From positions 1 through 64,000 of the forward strand of contig JAEWOD010000035.1 of NCBI GenBank assembly GCA_023461035.1: a DNA stretch of 64,000 bases, written 5' to 3'. The notes under the pieces are model-generated. The model was not told the DNA's origin and made no database searches. It saw only the letters and a program-made list of their open reading frames with translations. The position numbers and the translations under genes are program-made. This stretch comes from Bacteroidota bacterium (GTDB lineage Bacteria > Bacteroidota > Bacteroidia > Flavobacteriales > Weeksellaceae). Within the stretch, counting starts at the first letter, position 1. Each line of letters opens with the position of its first letter. This document shows, in pieces, positions 41,490 to 50,372 of the stretch.

Positions 41490-43427
41490 CTAAACATCAA
41501 TTTTGGCGTAAATCGCATTTTTCTCGATGAATTCTCTCCGAGGCGGAACATCATCTCCCATCAACATAGAGAAAATACGATCTGCTTCTGCAGCATTATC
41601 TATGGTTACCTGACGGAACGTACGGTTTTCCGGATTCAAAGTTGTTTCCCAAAGTTGTTCTGCATTCATTTCTCCTAAACCTTTGTAACGTTGAATTGAA
41701 ACACCTTTTCCGGTTCCATCCGACCATTCGTGTACAATTCGCTCACGGTCTGTATCGCCCCAGGCATACTGCTGTCTGGCTCCTTTCTTTACCAAATACA
41801 ATGGTGGCGCAGCAATGTAGATATATCCGTTTTCTATCAATTCTTTCATATATCGGAAAAAGAATGTCAAAATCAAGGTCGAAATGTGGCTACCATCCAC
41901 ATCGGCATCGGTCATAATCACGATTTTATGATAACGCAATTTCTCCATATTCAACGCTTTACTGTCTTCTTCCGTACCGATGGAAACACCCAAAGCCGTA
42001 AAAATATTCCGGATTTCTTCGTTTTCAAATACTTTATGCGCCATCGCTTTTTCCACATTCAGGATTTTTCCGCGCAATGGAAGAATCGCCTGAAAATGAC
42101 GGTCACGTCCTTGTTTGGCCGTCCCGCCTGCAGAATCTCCCTCCACCAGATAAATTTCACTTTCTGCCGGATCTTTGGAGGAACAATCTGCCAATTTCCC
42201 CGGCAATCCGCTTCCACCCATCGGGTTTTTACGCTGCACCATTTCACGGGCCTTTTTGGCAGCTTGTCTTGCTTTTGCCGCAAGAATCACTTTTTCGACA
42301 ATCGTTTTGGCTTCGTTTGGATGCTCTTCCAAATAATTGGATAACATTTCCCCTACGATTTTATCCACCGCACCGCTTACCTCCGAGTTCCCCAATTTGG
42401 TTTTAGTCTGCCCTTCGAACTGAGGTTCCATCACCTTTACGGAAATGATGGCCGTCAATCCTTCACGGAAATCATCTCCCACAATTTCAACTTTCTCTTT
42501 TGCTAAATTGAAATTCTCATCGGCATATTTTTTCAGCGTTCTGGTCAATGCACGACGAAATCCCGCTAAATGCGTTCCTCCTTCGTGAGTATTGATATTG
42601 TTTACGTATGAATGCAGATTTTCATTATAAGAAGTATTATAACGCATGGCCACCTCCACCGGAATGTCATCACGTTCACCTTCCATAAAAATCACATCCT
42701 GCATCAATGCTTCACGGTTCCCGTCGATATATTCGACAAATTCTTTTAATCCTCCTTCCGAATAAAAAACTTCAGATTTAGGATTTCCATTTTCATCTAC
42801 CTGACGTTCATCTGTAATGGTAATGGTTATTTTTCGGTTCAGAAAGGACAATTCACGTAAACGACTCGCCAATGTATCATAATTATAAACCAATTCATTG
42901 AAAATCGTGTTGTCCGGTTGGAAAAATTGTTCCGTACCGCGCTCATCGCTATCGCCGATTATTTCAACATCTGCAAGCGCATGACCTTTCTGGTAATGCT
43001 GTTTGTAAATGTGTCCGTTTCGGTAAACTTTGGTAATCATATCGGTAGAAAGCGCATTCACACAAGACACTCCGACCCCGTGTAAACCACCGGAAACTTT
43101 ATAACTGTCCTTGTCAAATTTTCCTCCGGCCCCGATCTTTGTCATCACGACTTCCAAAGCGGATTTACCTTCTTTTTTATGCATATCGACCGGAATACCC
43201 CGACCGTTGTCTCTTACTGTAATGGAATTTCCTTCATGAATGGTAACCGAAATCGTATCACAATATCCCGCAAGGGCCTCATCTATAGAGTTATCTACAA
43301 CTTCATAAACCAAATGATGTAAACCGCGCGCTCCTACGTCTCCGATATACATCGAAGGACGCATTCTCACGTGTTCAATACCTTCTAACGCCTGTATACT
43401 ATCAGCCGTATATGTGTTCTGATTCAT
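41490..43427 (-). CDS. gyrB: DNA gyrase subunit B
   Basis: ATPase subunit of gyrase, 645 aa. GHKL ATPase domain with YEVVDNSIDEALAGYCD, VRDNGRGIPVDMH and GGLHGVGVSCVNALS; transducer domain; TOPRIM domain with LVEGDSAGGTAKQGRD and MTDADVDGSHISTLIL; C-terminal QRYKGLGEMNAEQLWETT. Length is that of the short gyrB of Bacteroidota, lacking the enterobacterial insertion. gyrA is not in the window. Confidence 0.98.
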   Translation of the reverse strand: MNQNTYTADSIQALEGIEHVRMRPSMYIGDVGARGLHHLVYEVVDNSIDEALAGYCDTISVTIHEGNSITVRDNGRGIPVDMHKKEGKSALEVVMTKIGAGGKFDKDSYKVSGGLHGVGVSCVNALSTDMITKVYRNGHIYKQHYQKGHALADVEIIGDSDERGTEQFFQPDNTIFNELVYNYDTLASRLRELSFLNRKITITITDERQVDENGNPKSEVFYSEGGLKEFVEYIDGNREALMQDVIFMEGERDDIPVEVAMRYNTSYNENLHSYVNNINTHEGGTHLAGFRRALTRTLKKYADENFNLAKEKVEIVGDDFREGLTAIISVKVMEPQFEGQTKTKLGNSEVSGAVDKIVGEMLSNYLEEHPNEAKTIVEKVILAAKARQAAKKAREMVQRKNPMGGSGLPGKLADCSSKDPAESEIYLVEGDSAGGTAKQGRDRHFQAILPLRGKILNVEKAMAHKVFENEEIRNIFTALGVSIGTEEDSKALNMEKLRYHKIVIMTDADVDGSHISTLILTFFFRYMKELIENGYIYIAAPPLYLVKKGARQQYAWGDTDRERIVHEWSDGTGKGVSIQRYKGLGEMNAEQLWETTLNPENRTFRQVTIDNAAEADRIFSMLMGDDVPPRREFIEKNAIYAKIDV

Positions 43428-43454
43428 ATTTCTCTAACTTCTTTTAAAACCTAA

Positions 43455-43462
43455 CAAAGATA
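43455..43462 (-). promoter_or_regulatory. gyrB -7 box
   Basis: TATCTTTG on the minus strand, 27 bp before the gyrB start. Confidence 0.55.
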
Positions 43463-43524
43463 CGAATTTTTACCTGTTTTTCAGGCATAAACCATCAACA
43501 AAGAGTGCGAGTTTTCAACAATTT

Positions 43525-44151
43525 CTACAGTTGTTTAGTAGCGAGATAGACCACTTTTTTAGTGTCAAAAAATTCTTCCGAAAAAATCTTGGAAATCGGG
43601 TGAATTACCGCTGTTGGAAATTGAATTAATTCTTCTGTCAGATCACCTCCCTTTAAATATAAAATCCCGTTGGGAAGTGGGTTTTTATTTTGCTTTTCAA
43701 ATTTATTCCGGATCCAATTCACAAATTTTGGCATTTGGGTTACGGCTCGGCTGATTACGAAATCATATTTGGATTTTAATTTTTCAACTCTTTGTGTTTC
43801 AGCTTTTACATTTTTGAGACCCAACGCATTGGCTACTTCATTGACCACCAAAATTTTCTTCGCAATGGAATCCACCAAATGAAATTCTACTTCAGGAAAT
43901 AAAATCGCCAACGGAATTCCGGGAAATCCTCCTCCGGTTCCGACATCCAACACCTTTGAACCCGGAACAAAAGCCATCACTTTTGCAATTGCCAACGAAT
44001 GCAAAATATGTTTGATATATAGTTCATCAATGTCCTTTCGGGAAATGACATTGATTTTTTCATTCCATTCCTTGTACAAATTCTCCAAAGCAGAAAATTG
44101 TTCGATTTGCCGGTCGGATAAATCGGGGAAGTATTTCAGTATTTCGTTCAT
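43525..44151 (-). CDS. rsmG: 16S rRNA (guanine-527-N7)-methyltransferase
   Basis: Methylates G527 of 16S rRNA; loss gives low-level streptomycin resistance in other bacteria. 208 aa with SAM-binding VLDVGTGGGFPGIPLAILFP and FHLVDSIAKKI, plus the N-terminal LYKEWNEKINVISRKD typical of GidB. The ATG at 44151 shares one base with the stop of the upstream gene (TGATG), so the two are translationally coupled; a TTG one codon earlier is less likely. Confidence 0.96.
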   Translation of the reverse strand: MNEILKYFPDLSDRQIEQFSALENLYKEWNEKINVISRKDIDELYIKHILHSLAIAKVMAFVPGSKVLDVGTGGGFPGIPLAILFPEVEFHLVDSIAKKILVVNEVANALGLKNVKAETQRVEKLKSKYDFVISRAVTQMPKFVNWIRNKFEKQNKNPLPNGILYLKGGDLTEELIQFPTAVIHPISKIFSEEFFDTKKVVYLATKQL

Positions 44152-44597
44152 CAAATTATTTCCGAAACTTTTTCACAAACATAATTCAATAATTCCTCAT
44201 CCCTTTTTGTAAAAGGATTAATCACATGGCTGTCGATGTCGATTTGACCGATGTTTTCTCCGTTTTTGAAAATGGGAACCACGATTTCCGATTTGGTTTC
44301 GATGCTGCAGGAAAGATAATTATCCTCTGCCGAAACGTCAGGAACGACAAAAGTTTTGTTTGAAACCGCCACCTGACCGCAAATCCCTTTCCCAAACGGA
44401 ATGATGGTGTGATCGGTTTCCGCACCGACATAAGACCCGAGTTTCAATTCTTCTTTGTCGCCGTTCCGGAAATAAAATCCCACCCAGTTGTAATGTTCGA
44501 TTTCATCATGCAAAAGCTGACAAACTTTTTGAAGTTTATCGTCTTTTTGCGCATCTGAATTAAAAATGATATCGATTCGTTTATGTAAAGATTCCAT
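44151..44597 (-). CDS. msrC: GAF-domain free methionine-(R)-sulfoxide reductase
   Basis: Single GAF-domain enzyme of 148 aa reducing free Met-R-sulfoxide. NWVGFYFRNGDKEELKLGSYVG and FGKGICGQVAVSNKTFVVPDV, then DNYLSCSIETKSEIVVPIF, match the fRMsr family; the catalytic/resolving cysteines of GKGICG and LSCS are present, but the third cysteine found upstream in Escherichia coli MsrC is replaced here. Start at 44597 is chosen since a -7 box lies 18 bp upstream, inside the longer frame. Confidence 0.88.
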   Translation of the reverse strand: MESLHKRIDIIFNSDAQKDDKLQKVCQLLHDEIEHYNWVGFYFRNGDKEELKLGSYVGAETDHTIIPFGKGICGQVAVSNKTFVVPDVSAEDNYLSCSIETKSEIVVPIFKNGENIGQIDIDSHVINPFTKRDEELLNYVCEKVSEII

Positions 44598-44614
44598 TTG
44601 ATTGATTTGAGCCA

Positions 44615-44622
44615 CAAATTTA
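44615..44622 (-). promoter_or_regulatory. -7 box of the msrC-rsmG pair
   Basis: TAAATTTG on the minus strand, 17 bp before the ATG at 44597. Confidence 0.6.
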
Positions 44623-44649
44623 GCGGTTTTCAATTGATTTAAAATGCCT

Positions 44650-44657
44650 TATTTTTG
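44650..44657 (+). promoter_or_regulatory. -7 box of the exosortase F gene
   Basis: TATTTTTG, 13 bp before the ATG at 44671. Confidence 0.55.
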
Positions 44658-44670
44658 CTTCATCAATTTT

Positions 44671-45225
44671 ATGAAGGATTTTAAACCCATATTGATTTTC
44701 ATTCTCAAATTCGTAATAGTTTGGGGTGTATTATTGATTTCTTACAATATTTTTCTTTCAAAATACCACAACCAAAACAAACCTGATCCTTATAGCCAAC
44801 AAGTTGCCTCTTGGACAGCAACCTCGATGAATGCTCTGGGCTTTCAGACTCAAGCTTTGGACGACCCGAGCCGCCCCTGGACTTGGATCCTGATGGATGG
44901 ACAACGTATCTCCTACATCAACGAAGGTTGTAATGCCATCTCCATTATGTTGATTTTTGTCGCCTTTATTGTGGCCTTTTCAACGACTTGGAAACAAACC
45001 ATTTTGTACATCCTTGGTGGATTAATCCTCATACAAATTATGAATGTTTTCCGAATCGTGGTGATCAATTATATTTTCAAATACCATCACGAATTTGGAG
45101 AAATGGCACATGATTATCTGTTTCCGGCAATTTTATACGGAACCATTGTGGCACTTTGGATTATTTGGGTGAAATTTTTTGGGTTAAAAAAACCAATACG
45201 GAAATCAGATGAACAAATGGCTTAG
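44671..45225 (+). CDS. xrtF: exosortase family protein XrtF
   Basis: Membrane transpeptidase-like protein of 184 aa, with about five hydrophobic helices. The exosortase catalytic residues are seen in order: Cys in NEGCNAISIM, Arg in MNVFRIVVINY and His in EMAHDYLFPAI. Exosortases cut and relocate proteins with a C-terminal tripartite tag (PEP-CTERM-like). The XrtF variant is found in flavobacteria with a dedicated partner gene, which follows here with a 17-bp overlap. No tagged target is visible in the window. Confidence 0.9.
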   Translation: MKDFKPILIFILKFVIVWGVLLISYNIFLSKYHNQNKPDPYSQQVASWTATSMNALGFQTQALDDPSRPWTWILMDGQRISYINEGCNAISIMLIFVAFIVAFSTTWKQTILYILGGLILIQIMNVFRIVVINYIFKYHHEFGEMAHDYLFPAILYGTIVALWIIWVKFFGLKKPIRKSDEQMA

Positions 45226-45649
45226 GTATGGTTTGGCGGCGATTCTTATTTTCGGTCTGATATTGGTCCGAAAGTTTGAAACCGAATTGTTTTACGATCC
45301 GTTTTTAGCCTATTTTAAAACCGATTTCTATCATTCTGAATTTCCTCCTTATGATTTAGGAAAAGTGATTTTAAATATCCTGTTCAGATATTTCCTCAAT
45401 CTTTTGCTTTCTGTTTTGATCATCGGACTGATTTTTTGGAGAAAAGATTACATGAAATACACGGTGTTTATCTGGATTGGATTCCTGATAGTATTTCTTC
45501 CGTTATATATTTATTTCATCGAAACCGAATTCAGCCTGGGTGAAAACTATGGATTTTATATCAGGAGATTTCTGATACAACCGGTTCTGCTATTGCTTTT
45601 GATCCCGGCATTTTTTTATCACCGTCAAAATGCCGAAAATTCCAACTAA
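45209..45649 (+). CDS. exosortase F-associated membrane protein
   Basis: Integral membrane protein of 146 aa with four helices (about 5-21, 45-70, 85-105, 120-140). It overlaps the xrtF 3' end by 17 bp and matches the partner that accompanies XrtF, with FYDPFLAYFKTDFY in the first loop and FYIRRFLIQPVLLLLLIP near the end. It probably forms a unit with XrtF, but its role is unknown. Confidence 0.85.
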   Translation: MNKWLRYGLAAILIFGLILVRKFETELFYDPFLAYFKTDFYHSEFPPYDLGKVILNILFRYFLNLLLSVLIIGLIFWRKDYMKYTVFIWIGFLIVFLPLYIYFIETEFSLGENYGFYIRRFLIQPVLLLLLIPAFFYHRQNAENSN

Positions 45650-45879
45650 AGATTATCAGGCGTCGCTTCCGGTTCCGAACTAGTATTTTTTGCAGAATAT
45701 GGTTTTTTATATAACCACCCTATGAATCCGCCAAAAAGGATTCCGATTCCTCCACCAAAAAGAATTCCCAATGAGAATGAAGGTTCTGCAATCAATTCGC
45801 CAAAATCGATTTTTCCAACAAATGAAGCCACTAACCCAATTGCGATTAGTAAAATTCCGATGATAGTTGTGTATTTCAT
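45646..45879 (-). CDS. small membrane protein
   Basis: 77 aa with two hydrophobic segments (about 3-22 and 34-56, the second Gly-rich: FGGGIGILFGGFIGW) and a polar tail. Its stop overlaps the end of the convergent exosortase partner gene. No family recognised. Confidence 0.5.
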   Translation of the reverse strand: MKYTTIIGILLIAIGLVASFVGKIDFGELIAEPSFSLGILFGGGIGILFGGFIGWLYKKPYSAKNTSSEPEATPDNL

Positions 45880-45972
45880 AAAATGAGTCTTTCGGATTTT
45901 ATACTTTCAAATTTAAACATTTAGAAATTAATCCGAAAAAAAACTCCAAGGCTTGGATAATCTATTTGTGGC

Positions 45973-46049
45973 TTCGAGAGCCTCAGCCACCATTCGAGAG
46001 CCTCAGCCACCATTCGAAAATTAAGATTTCGGGCACTGAGGCTCTCGAA
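45973..46049. repeat. direct and inverted repeats, TTCGAGAGCCTCAGCCACCA
   Basis: A 20-bp unit occurs twice in tandem (45973-45992, 45993-46012), then CTGAGGCTCTCGAA (46036-46049) is inverted relative to it. The inverted pair can form a hairpin between the convergent neighbours. It is GC-richer than its surroundings and resembles a dispersed (REP-like) repeat. Confidence 0.7.
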
Positions 46050-46067
46050 GTGCAGCCACCTTTTATT

Positions 46068-48755
46068 TTAAAAATCTATATCAACGCCAATATAAAAACT
46101 GGCCGGCATCACGGGCGCATAGACCATTCCGCCGTCAAAATAATTGCTGAAAGGATTTTGTGCATCTATGATAGCGTGATGCTGGGTGTAACTTGTTAGG
46201 TTCTCTCCACCCAGATAAATCCGAATGTTTTTATTGAAATTCCGTGAAATCTGTGCATTTAGTAAAAAGTAGGATTCACCGTAATCAGCCGAATGAAATT
46301 CATACGGATTGGAAGAAGTATCAGGCAGACGCTGCTCTCCCACCCACTGTAAAGTTGTATCAAAATTCCATTGCGAACCATTTGATTTTTTCATGGTTCC
46401 ATAAGCCAAATTCAGAAATCCGCGGTGTTTCGGAGTAAACGGCAATTCTTTGCTTCCGGAAAGATAATCGGTTTTTGTGTCGTAATATTTATACGCCAAA
46501 CGCGCTTCCAGTCTTTTTACAGGTTGGATGTCCCATTGAACCTGCAAACTGTTGGCATAGGATTTTCCGTCTAAATTATAAAAAACAATTTTTTGTGGAG
46601 AATTATCCAAATCCATTACTACCTGATTTTCAAAATCGGTTCGGAATAAATCGGCTACTACCGTACTTTTCCGTCCAAATAATTTGAATTCCTGCTGTAA
46701 ACTGATTCCGTAATTCCAGGCAATTTCCGCATCCAATCCGTAAATATCTCCACCGTTTTGGAGAATTTCAATCTGGCGGTTGGACGCAAGATAAGCCTGA
46801 CTTTCCGCAAAAATATTGGCAGTTCTGAAGCCTCTTCCAGCTGAAGCGCGCAAAATTGTTTTGGGTGTGATGTCATATTTCAGATTCAATCTGGGCGTGA
46901 ACTGCGTTCCTGCCAGATTATGGAAATCCACTCTCGCACCGGCAACTGCGGTCAGTTTTTCACCCGAATAAGTATATTCGAAAAAAGCACCCGGCACGGT
47001 TTCATTCCGTTTAAAATTCACAAGATTGTACAATTCATCATAATGATCGTATAGAAAACTCAAACCGGTTTTGTATTTGTGCGCTGTATTACTGAAAATG
47101 CTTTCAAAAATTAAATTTGAATAAAAAGTCCGTTGTTCCGCATCATAAGTTCGCAGTCCGAAATAGGATTTTTGTTCGTTGTAATTGAATTGATTCATCC
47201 AACCAATGCTTTGATACGGCTTTCCGGGAAAAATATATCCGGTTTTGTTCCAAACCTGAAAACGCTGAATGTCAATTCCGATTCCGTAAGCATTTGTAGT
47301 TCCTTTGTCTGAATCCTCTATAAAATCAACTTGCCCGCCCAGACGATGGTCGTTTACGTAATTCACTCCGAAATGCGTCATCAGTCCCCATTTTTCCAAA
47401 TCCTCATAATTCAATAAATATCCGACGTTGATATTTCGCCCGATGGGTTGATCCATAAATCCATCATCGTTATGGTCCTGTTTGGCGGTCGTGGCATTTC
47501 CATGGAGCAAAATGGATTGTGTCCATTTATCATTGATTGCATCATTGTGTACAAAGTTTCCTTCAAAACGTGAATTAGTGTCACCAAAAAAATTCATCGA
47601 AGTTTTGGCTTTGTCGTGCGATTTATACAATTCGGTGTTGATGTGGCCTGCGATGGCTTCGTAGCCATTGGTCACCGAACCGCCACCTTTCACGAGCTGA
47701 ATGCTCTGAATCCATCTTCCGGGAATGAAATTCATCCCGTAAGCCGATGAAATTCCACGGATTTCGGGCAATAATTCTTTGGTCAATAAAATATATTTCT
47801 GATCCAACCCTAACATTTTCAACTGTTTGGTTCCCGAAACGGCATTGGCATACGAAACATCTACAGTCGCATTGGTTTCAAAACTTTCAGACAAATTACA
47901 GCAGGCTGCTTTCAGCAATTCTTTGTCGCTGATGTTTTCTGTCAAACCCACTGCGTTTTTGTCAAACGAATGAACCGGTTTGTTTCCGGTGATAGTAGCG
48001 GTGGTCAATCCTATGGTTTCATCGTCATGAGAATGATTGGGATCGCTATGGTCATGAGCGTTTGATTGAGAATTTCCTTCTTCTACATGAGTGCCTGCAC
48101 TGTTTTCGATGTTGTCCCAATCCACTTCGCGGTCATATAAACAACAACCCGGAAGATTTTCGTAAACGGAACTTTCTGCCGTAAATAATTCATTGTCATG
48201 TCCTACCTCGGCAATTTTTTTCATAATTGCCTCTTTGGAGGTTTGGGTGGAATCATAGGTCAAAGTCAAAACTTTCGTTACGATATCCCAATTTCCACTT
48301 GCCGACGGAAATGTGCCAATAGCATTTTCAATCCTTTTTTTACAGGAGCCACAATTCCCACGGACTTTGATGGATTCGGTTTTTTGAGTTGTATTGATTT
48401 CTTGATGAACATTTTCTGTTTGTTCAGAATTTTCATCGCGGGTGTATAAACAACAACCCGGAAGCGCATCATAAACCGACTTTTCAGCTGTGTAAAGTTC
48501 GTTGTCATGCCCGACTTTGGCTATATTCTTTGCAATTTCATCCAAACTGGTCTTGGAAGCATCAAATTTCACGGTAACGGCTTGGGTTTCCGCATCCCAA
48601 ATTCCGGTTGCCGACGGCATTTCTTTTACTGCGGCCTCTATGCGCTCTTTGCACATACCGCAGTTTCCTTTAACTTTTAAAGTTTCTGTTTTTTCTTGTG
48701 CTGAAATTCCAATTCCAATCAGCAACAGAAATATAATTATGATTTTTTTATACAT
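46068..48755 (-). CDS. TonB-dependent receptor fused to two heavy-metal domains
   Basis: Protein of 895 aa. Signal peptide (1-20), then two tandem heavy-metal-associated (HMA) domains: first with GNCGMCKERIE (30-40) and second with GNCGSCKKRIE (133-143), each followed by the same motif LPGCCLY (99-104 and 201-207). Then comes a His/Asp-rich linker (about 234-245, HDHSDPNHSHDD), a TonB plug (LKAACCNLSESFETNATVDV from 281, VKGGGSVTNGYEAIAGHIN) and the barrel, ending FYIGVDIDF. The HMA domains would lie in the periplasm, where CxxC sites can bind Cu+. The likely substrate is copper or a related metal, by inference. A Cys/His-rich small protein is encoded just upstream. Confidence 0.88.
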   Translation of the reverse strand: MYKKIIIIFLLLIGIGISAQEKTETLKVKGNCGMCKERIEAAVKEMPSATGIWDAETQAVTVKFDASKTSLDEIAKNIAKVGHDNELYTAEKSVYDALPGCCLYTRDENSEQTENVHQEINTTQKTESIKVRGNCGSCKKRIENAIGTFPSASGNWDIVTKVLTLTYDSTQTSKEAIMKKIAEVGHDNELFTAESSVYENLPGCCLYDREVDWDNIENSAGTHVEEGNSQSNAHDHSDPNHSHDDETIGLTTATITGNKPVHSFDKNAVGLTENISDKELLKAACCNLSESFETNATVDVSYANAVSGTKQLKMLGLDQKYILLTKELLPEIRGISSAYGMNFIPGRWIQSIQLVKGGGSVTNGYEAIAGHINTELYKSHDKAKTSMNFFGDTNSRFEGNFVHNDAINDKWTQSILLHGNATTAKQDHNDDGFMDQPIGRNINVGYLLNYEDLEKWGLMTHFGVNYVNDHRLGGQVDFIEDSDKGTTNAYGIGIDIQRFQVWNKTGYIFPGKPYQSIGWMNQFNYNEQKSYFGLRTYDAEQRTFYSNLIFESIFSNTAHKYKTGLSFLYDHYDELYNLVNFKRNETVPGAFFEYTYSGEKLTAVAGARVDFHNLAGTQFTPRLNLKYDITPKTILRASAGRGFRTANIFAESQAYLASNRQIEILQNGGDIYGLDAEIAWNYGISLQQEFKLFGRKSTVVADLFRTDFENQVVMDLDNSPQKIVFYNLDGKSYANSLQVQWDIQPVKRLEARLAYKYYDTKTDYLSGSKELPFTPKHRGFLNLAYGTMKKSNGSQWNFDTTLQWVGEQRLPDTSSNPYEFHSADYGESYFLLNAQISRNFNKNIRIYLGGENLTSYTQHHAIIDAQNPFSNYFDGGMVYAPVMPASFYIGVDIDF

Positions 48756-48821
48756 TTCATTGATTTAATAAATATGACTATTTCTTCGAACTTCGTCCCA
48801 ATTATTCGGGATTCGAAATTC

Positions 48822-49232
48822 TTAAATCGTAAATTTTAAGAAAATGTACTTGGGAGGATTCCAAAAGGAAAAACTCAAATCTTTGATAGACAGAGAAGAA
48901 TAATTATAGGATTTTAATTTTTCAGGAGATATAAATTGTATTTCCTTTTCCTGAGAATCCTGAGGAAAATAAACGTGAAAAACACTTATCTGATGAAGAT
49001 GACAATCATTGGTCGGGCAATTTGTATCACCACAACTTTTATTTTTGGTCATAGGACTTTCAGTATGGCAACAATCGTGTTCAGAATCGGAAGAATCATC
49101 AGTTGTACAACAACTCATTTCCATTTCAGTTTGATGCTCCTCTGCTCCCAAAACAGATGCAAATGAAAGCACCGGTGAAAGGAAAACAAGCACCGCCATC
49201 AGAATAGTCAGTATTTGAAATTGTTTTTTCAC
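48822..49232 (-). CDS. HYC_CC_PP-like Cys/His-rich exported protein
   Basis: Protein of 136 aa with signal peptide (about 1-26, ending VLSFAS). The mature part is rich in Cys and His (EMSCCTTDD, HDCCHTES, CGDTNCPTNDCHLHQ) and ends with FWNPPKYIFLKF, features of the HYC_CC_PP family that accompanies metal receptors in Bacteroidota. It likely binds copper or zinc in the periplasm. It lies 66 bp upstream of the HMA-receptor gene, same strand, with its own promoter, so the two are probably one transcript. Confidence 0.75.
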   Translation of the reverse strand: MKKQFQILTILMAVLVFLSPVLSFASVLGAEEHQTEMEMSCCTTDDSSDSEHDCCHTESPMTKNKSCGDTNCPTNDCHLHQISVFHVYFPQDSQEKEIQFISPEKLKSYNYSSLSIKDLSFSFWNPPKYIFLKFTI

Positions 49233-49238
49233 GGATTA

Positions 49239-49246
49239 CAAAATTA
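49239..49246 (-). promoter_or_regulatory. -7 box of the Cys/His-rich protein gene
   Basis: TAATTTTG on the minus strand, 6 bp before the start codon. Confidence 0.5.
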
Positions 49247-49284
49247 CGCATTTTTATTTTAACCAAAACCTTTCCGGATGATTA

Positions 49285-49478
49285 AGAGCCTGTTTAAGTT
49301 TTACCGAAATTTATTTTTATGGCTCTTAAAGAATATCTTTGCTAAATTTTGATGTTCTTTTGAGCGTATTTTTCACTTCCTATTCTTGATTTATCCCGAT
49401 AAATCTTCAAACACGAAGCAAAATATCCATCTCAAAATAGCTATAAAAATTTTTAGCAATAAAATTTAAACAGGCTCT
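49285..49478. mobile_element. MITE-like element
   Basis: Terminal inverted repeats AGAGCCTGTTTAA (49285-49297) and TTAAACAGGCTCT (49466-49478), extendable to about 19 bp with one mismatch (G to A), bound about 194 bp with no coding capacity. AGAGCCTGTTTAA-type ends resemble those of flavobacterial insertion sequences. Its right end overlaps the stop codon of rlmB (49477-49479). Confidence 0.65.
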
Positions 49479-50223
49479 AAAACTCAGCTCTTTGTCTTAC
49501 CACTTCATATAAGAATACACCGCAGGCAACCGAGACGTTAAGTGAAGAAGTTTTTCCGGCCATGGGCAATTTTACGATATGATCGGAAATTTTAATAAGA
49601 TCATCTGAAATCCCGTCTTCCTCACTTCCCATCACTATGGCCGTAGGAACCGAATAATCGGCATCGTAAATAAAATCTCTTGCCTTTTCTGTCGCAGAAA
49701 CCATCTGAATTCCCGAGTTTTTTAAATATTGGAACACTTTGCGCAAATTAGGTTCTTTGCAAACCGGAATGTTGTACAAAGCGCCTGTTGAAGTTTTTAC
49801 CGCATCAGCATTAACAGAAGCCGAGCCTTTTTGCGGAATGATGATAGCATCTACGCCTACGCATTCGGCAGTTCGGGCAATGGCACCGAAATTCCGAACG
49901 TCGCTCACTCTGTCCAAAATCAATAAAAAAGGATTTCTTCCTTGTTCGTAAATCTGAGGCAATATATTTTCGATGGAATCAAATTCAATCGGAGAAAGAA
50001 AAGCAAAAACGCCTTGGTGATTTTTGCGTGTCAGACGATTTAATTTTTCTACCGGAACATATTGGGTCGGAATTTCATAAACCGAAATTAATTTTCGCAA
50101 TTCGGAAAAAATTTCGCCTTGTAAACCCTTTTGCACAAATAATTTGTCGATGGTTTTACCGGCTTCAATCGCCTCAATTACCGGGCGCAATCCGAAAATT
50201 CCTGATTCTTTTTCTCTCTCCAT
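49477..50223 (-). CDS. rlmB: 23S rRNA (guanosine-2'-O)-methyltransferase RlmB-like
   Basis: SpoU/TrmH-family methyltransferase of 248 aa. N-terminal substrate-binding domain (about 1-75, IFGLRPVIEAIEAGKTIDKLF); C-terminal knotted domain with LDRVSDVRNFGAIARTAE, AIVMGSEEDGIS and LPMAGKTSSLNVSVACGVFLYE, the three TrmH motifs. The stop codon TAG is formed at the junction with a MITE-like element; the protein ends at its normal place (YEVVRQRAEF), so function should be intact. Confidence 0.95.
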   Translation of the reverse strand: MEREKESGIFGLRPVIEAIEAGKTIDKLFVQKGLQGEIFSELRKLISVYEIPTQYVPVEKLNRLTRKNHQGVFAFLSPIEFDSIENILPQIYEQGRNPFLLILDRVSDVRNFGAIARTAECVGVDAIIIPQKGSASVNADAVKTSTGALYNIPVCKEPNLRKVFQYLKNSGIQMVSATEKARDFIYDADYSVPTAIVMGSEEDGISDDLIKISDHIVKLPMAGKTSSLNVSVACGVFLYEVVRQRAEF

Positions 50224-50227
50224 GGGG

Positions 50228-50235
50228 CAAAAGTA
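50228..50235 (-). promoter_or_regulatory. rlmB -7 box
   Basis: TACTTTTG on the minus strand, 4 bp before the start codon, implying a leaderless message. Confidence 0.5.
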
Positions 50236-50265
50236 TGAAATTCATTCAAATTCAATTTGTAAAGA

Positions 50266-50310
50266 AACCTCCAAGGTTAATTTTCATGTTGAATATAAAC
50301 CTTGGAGGTT
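50266..50310. repeat. palindromic repeat, AACCTCCAAGGTT arms
   Basis: AACCTCCAAGGTT (50266-50278) and its exact reverse complement (50298-50310) flank a 19-nt loop, between divergent rlmB and the small gene pair. It resembles the other palindromes of this window in composition. Confidence 0.75.
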
Positions 50311-50348
50311 AGCTCAATTTAAAATTGAATTTCAAAAAATAATATGCT

Positions 50349-50356
50349 TAAATTTG
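50349..50356 (+). promoter_or_regulatory. -7 box of the antitoxin-like gene
   Basis: Consensus TAAATTTG, 16 bp before the ATG at 50373. Confidence 0.55.
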
Positions 50357-50372
50357 TTGGAAACGAATCGTT

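Noticed and set aside
41382..41678. 98-codon open frame after fic
   Set aside because: Its start is the decayed maf duplicate read in a shifted frame and it runs into the gyrB antisense; no sign of a real protein.
41730..42344. 204-codon open frame opposite gyrB
   Set aside because: Antisense to a fully conserved gene, no promoter, His/Phe-rich composition of a shadow frame.
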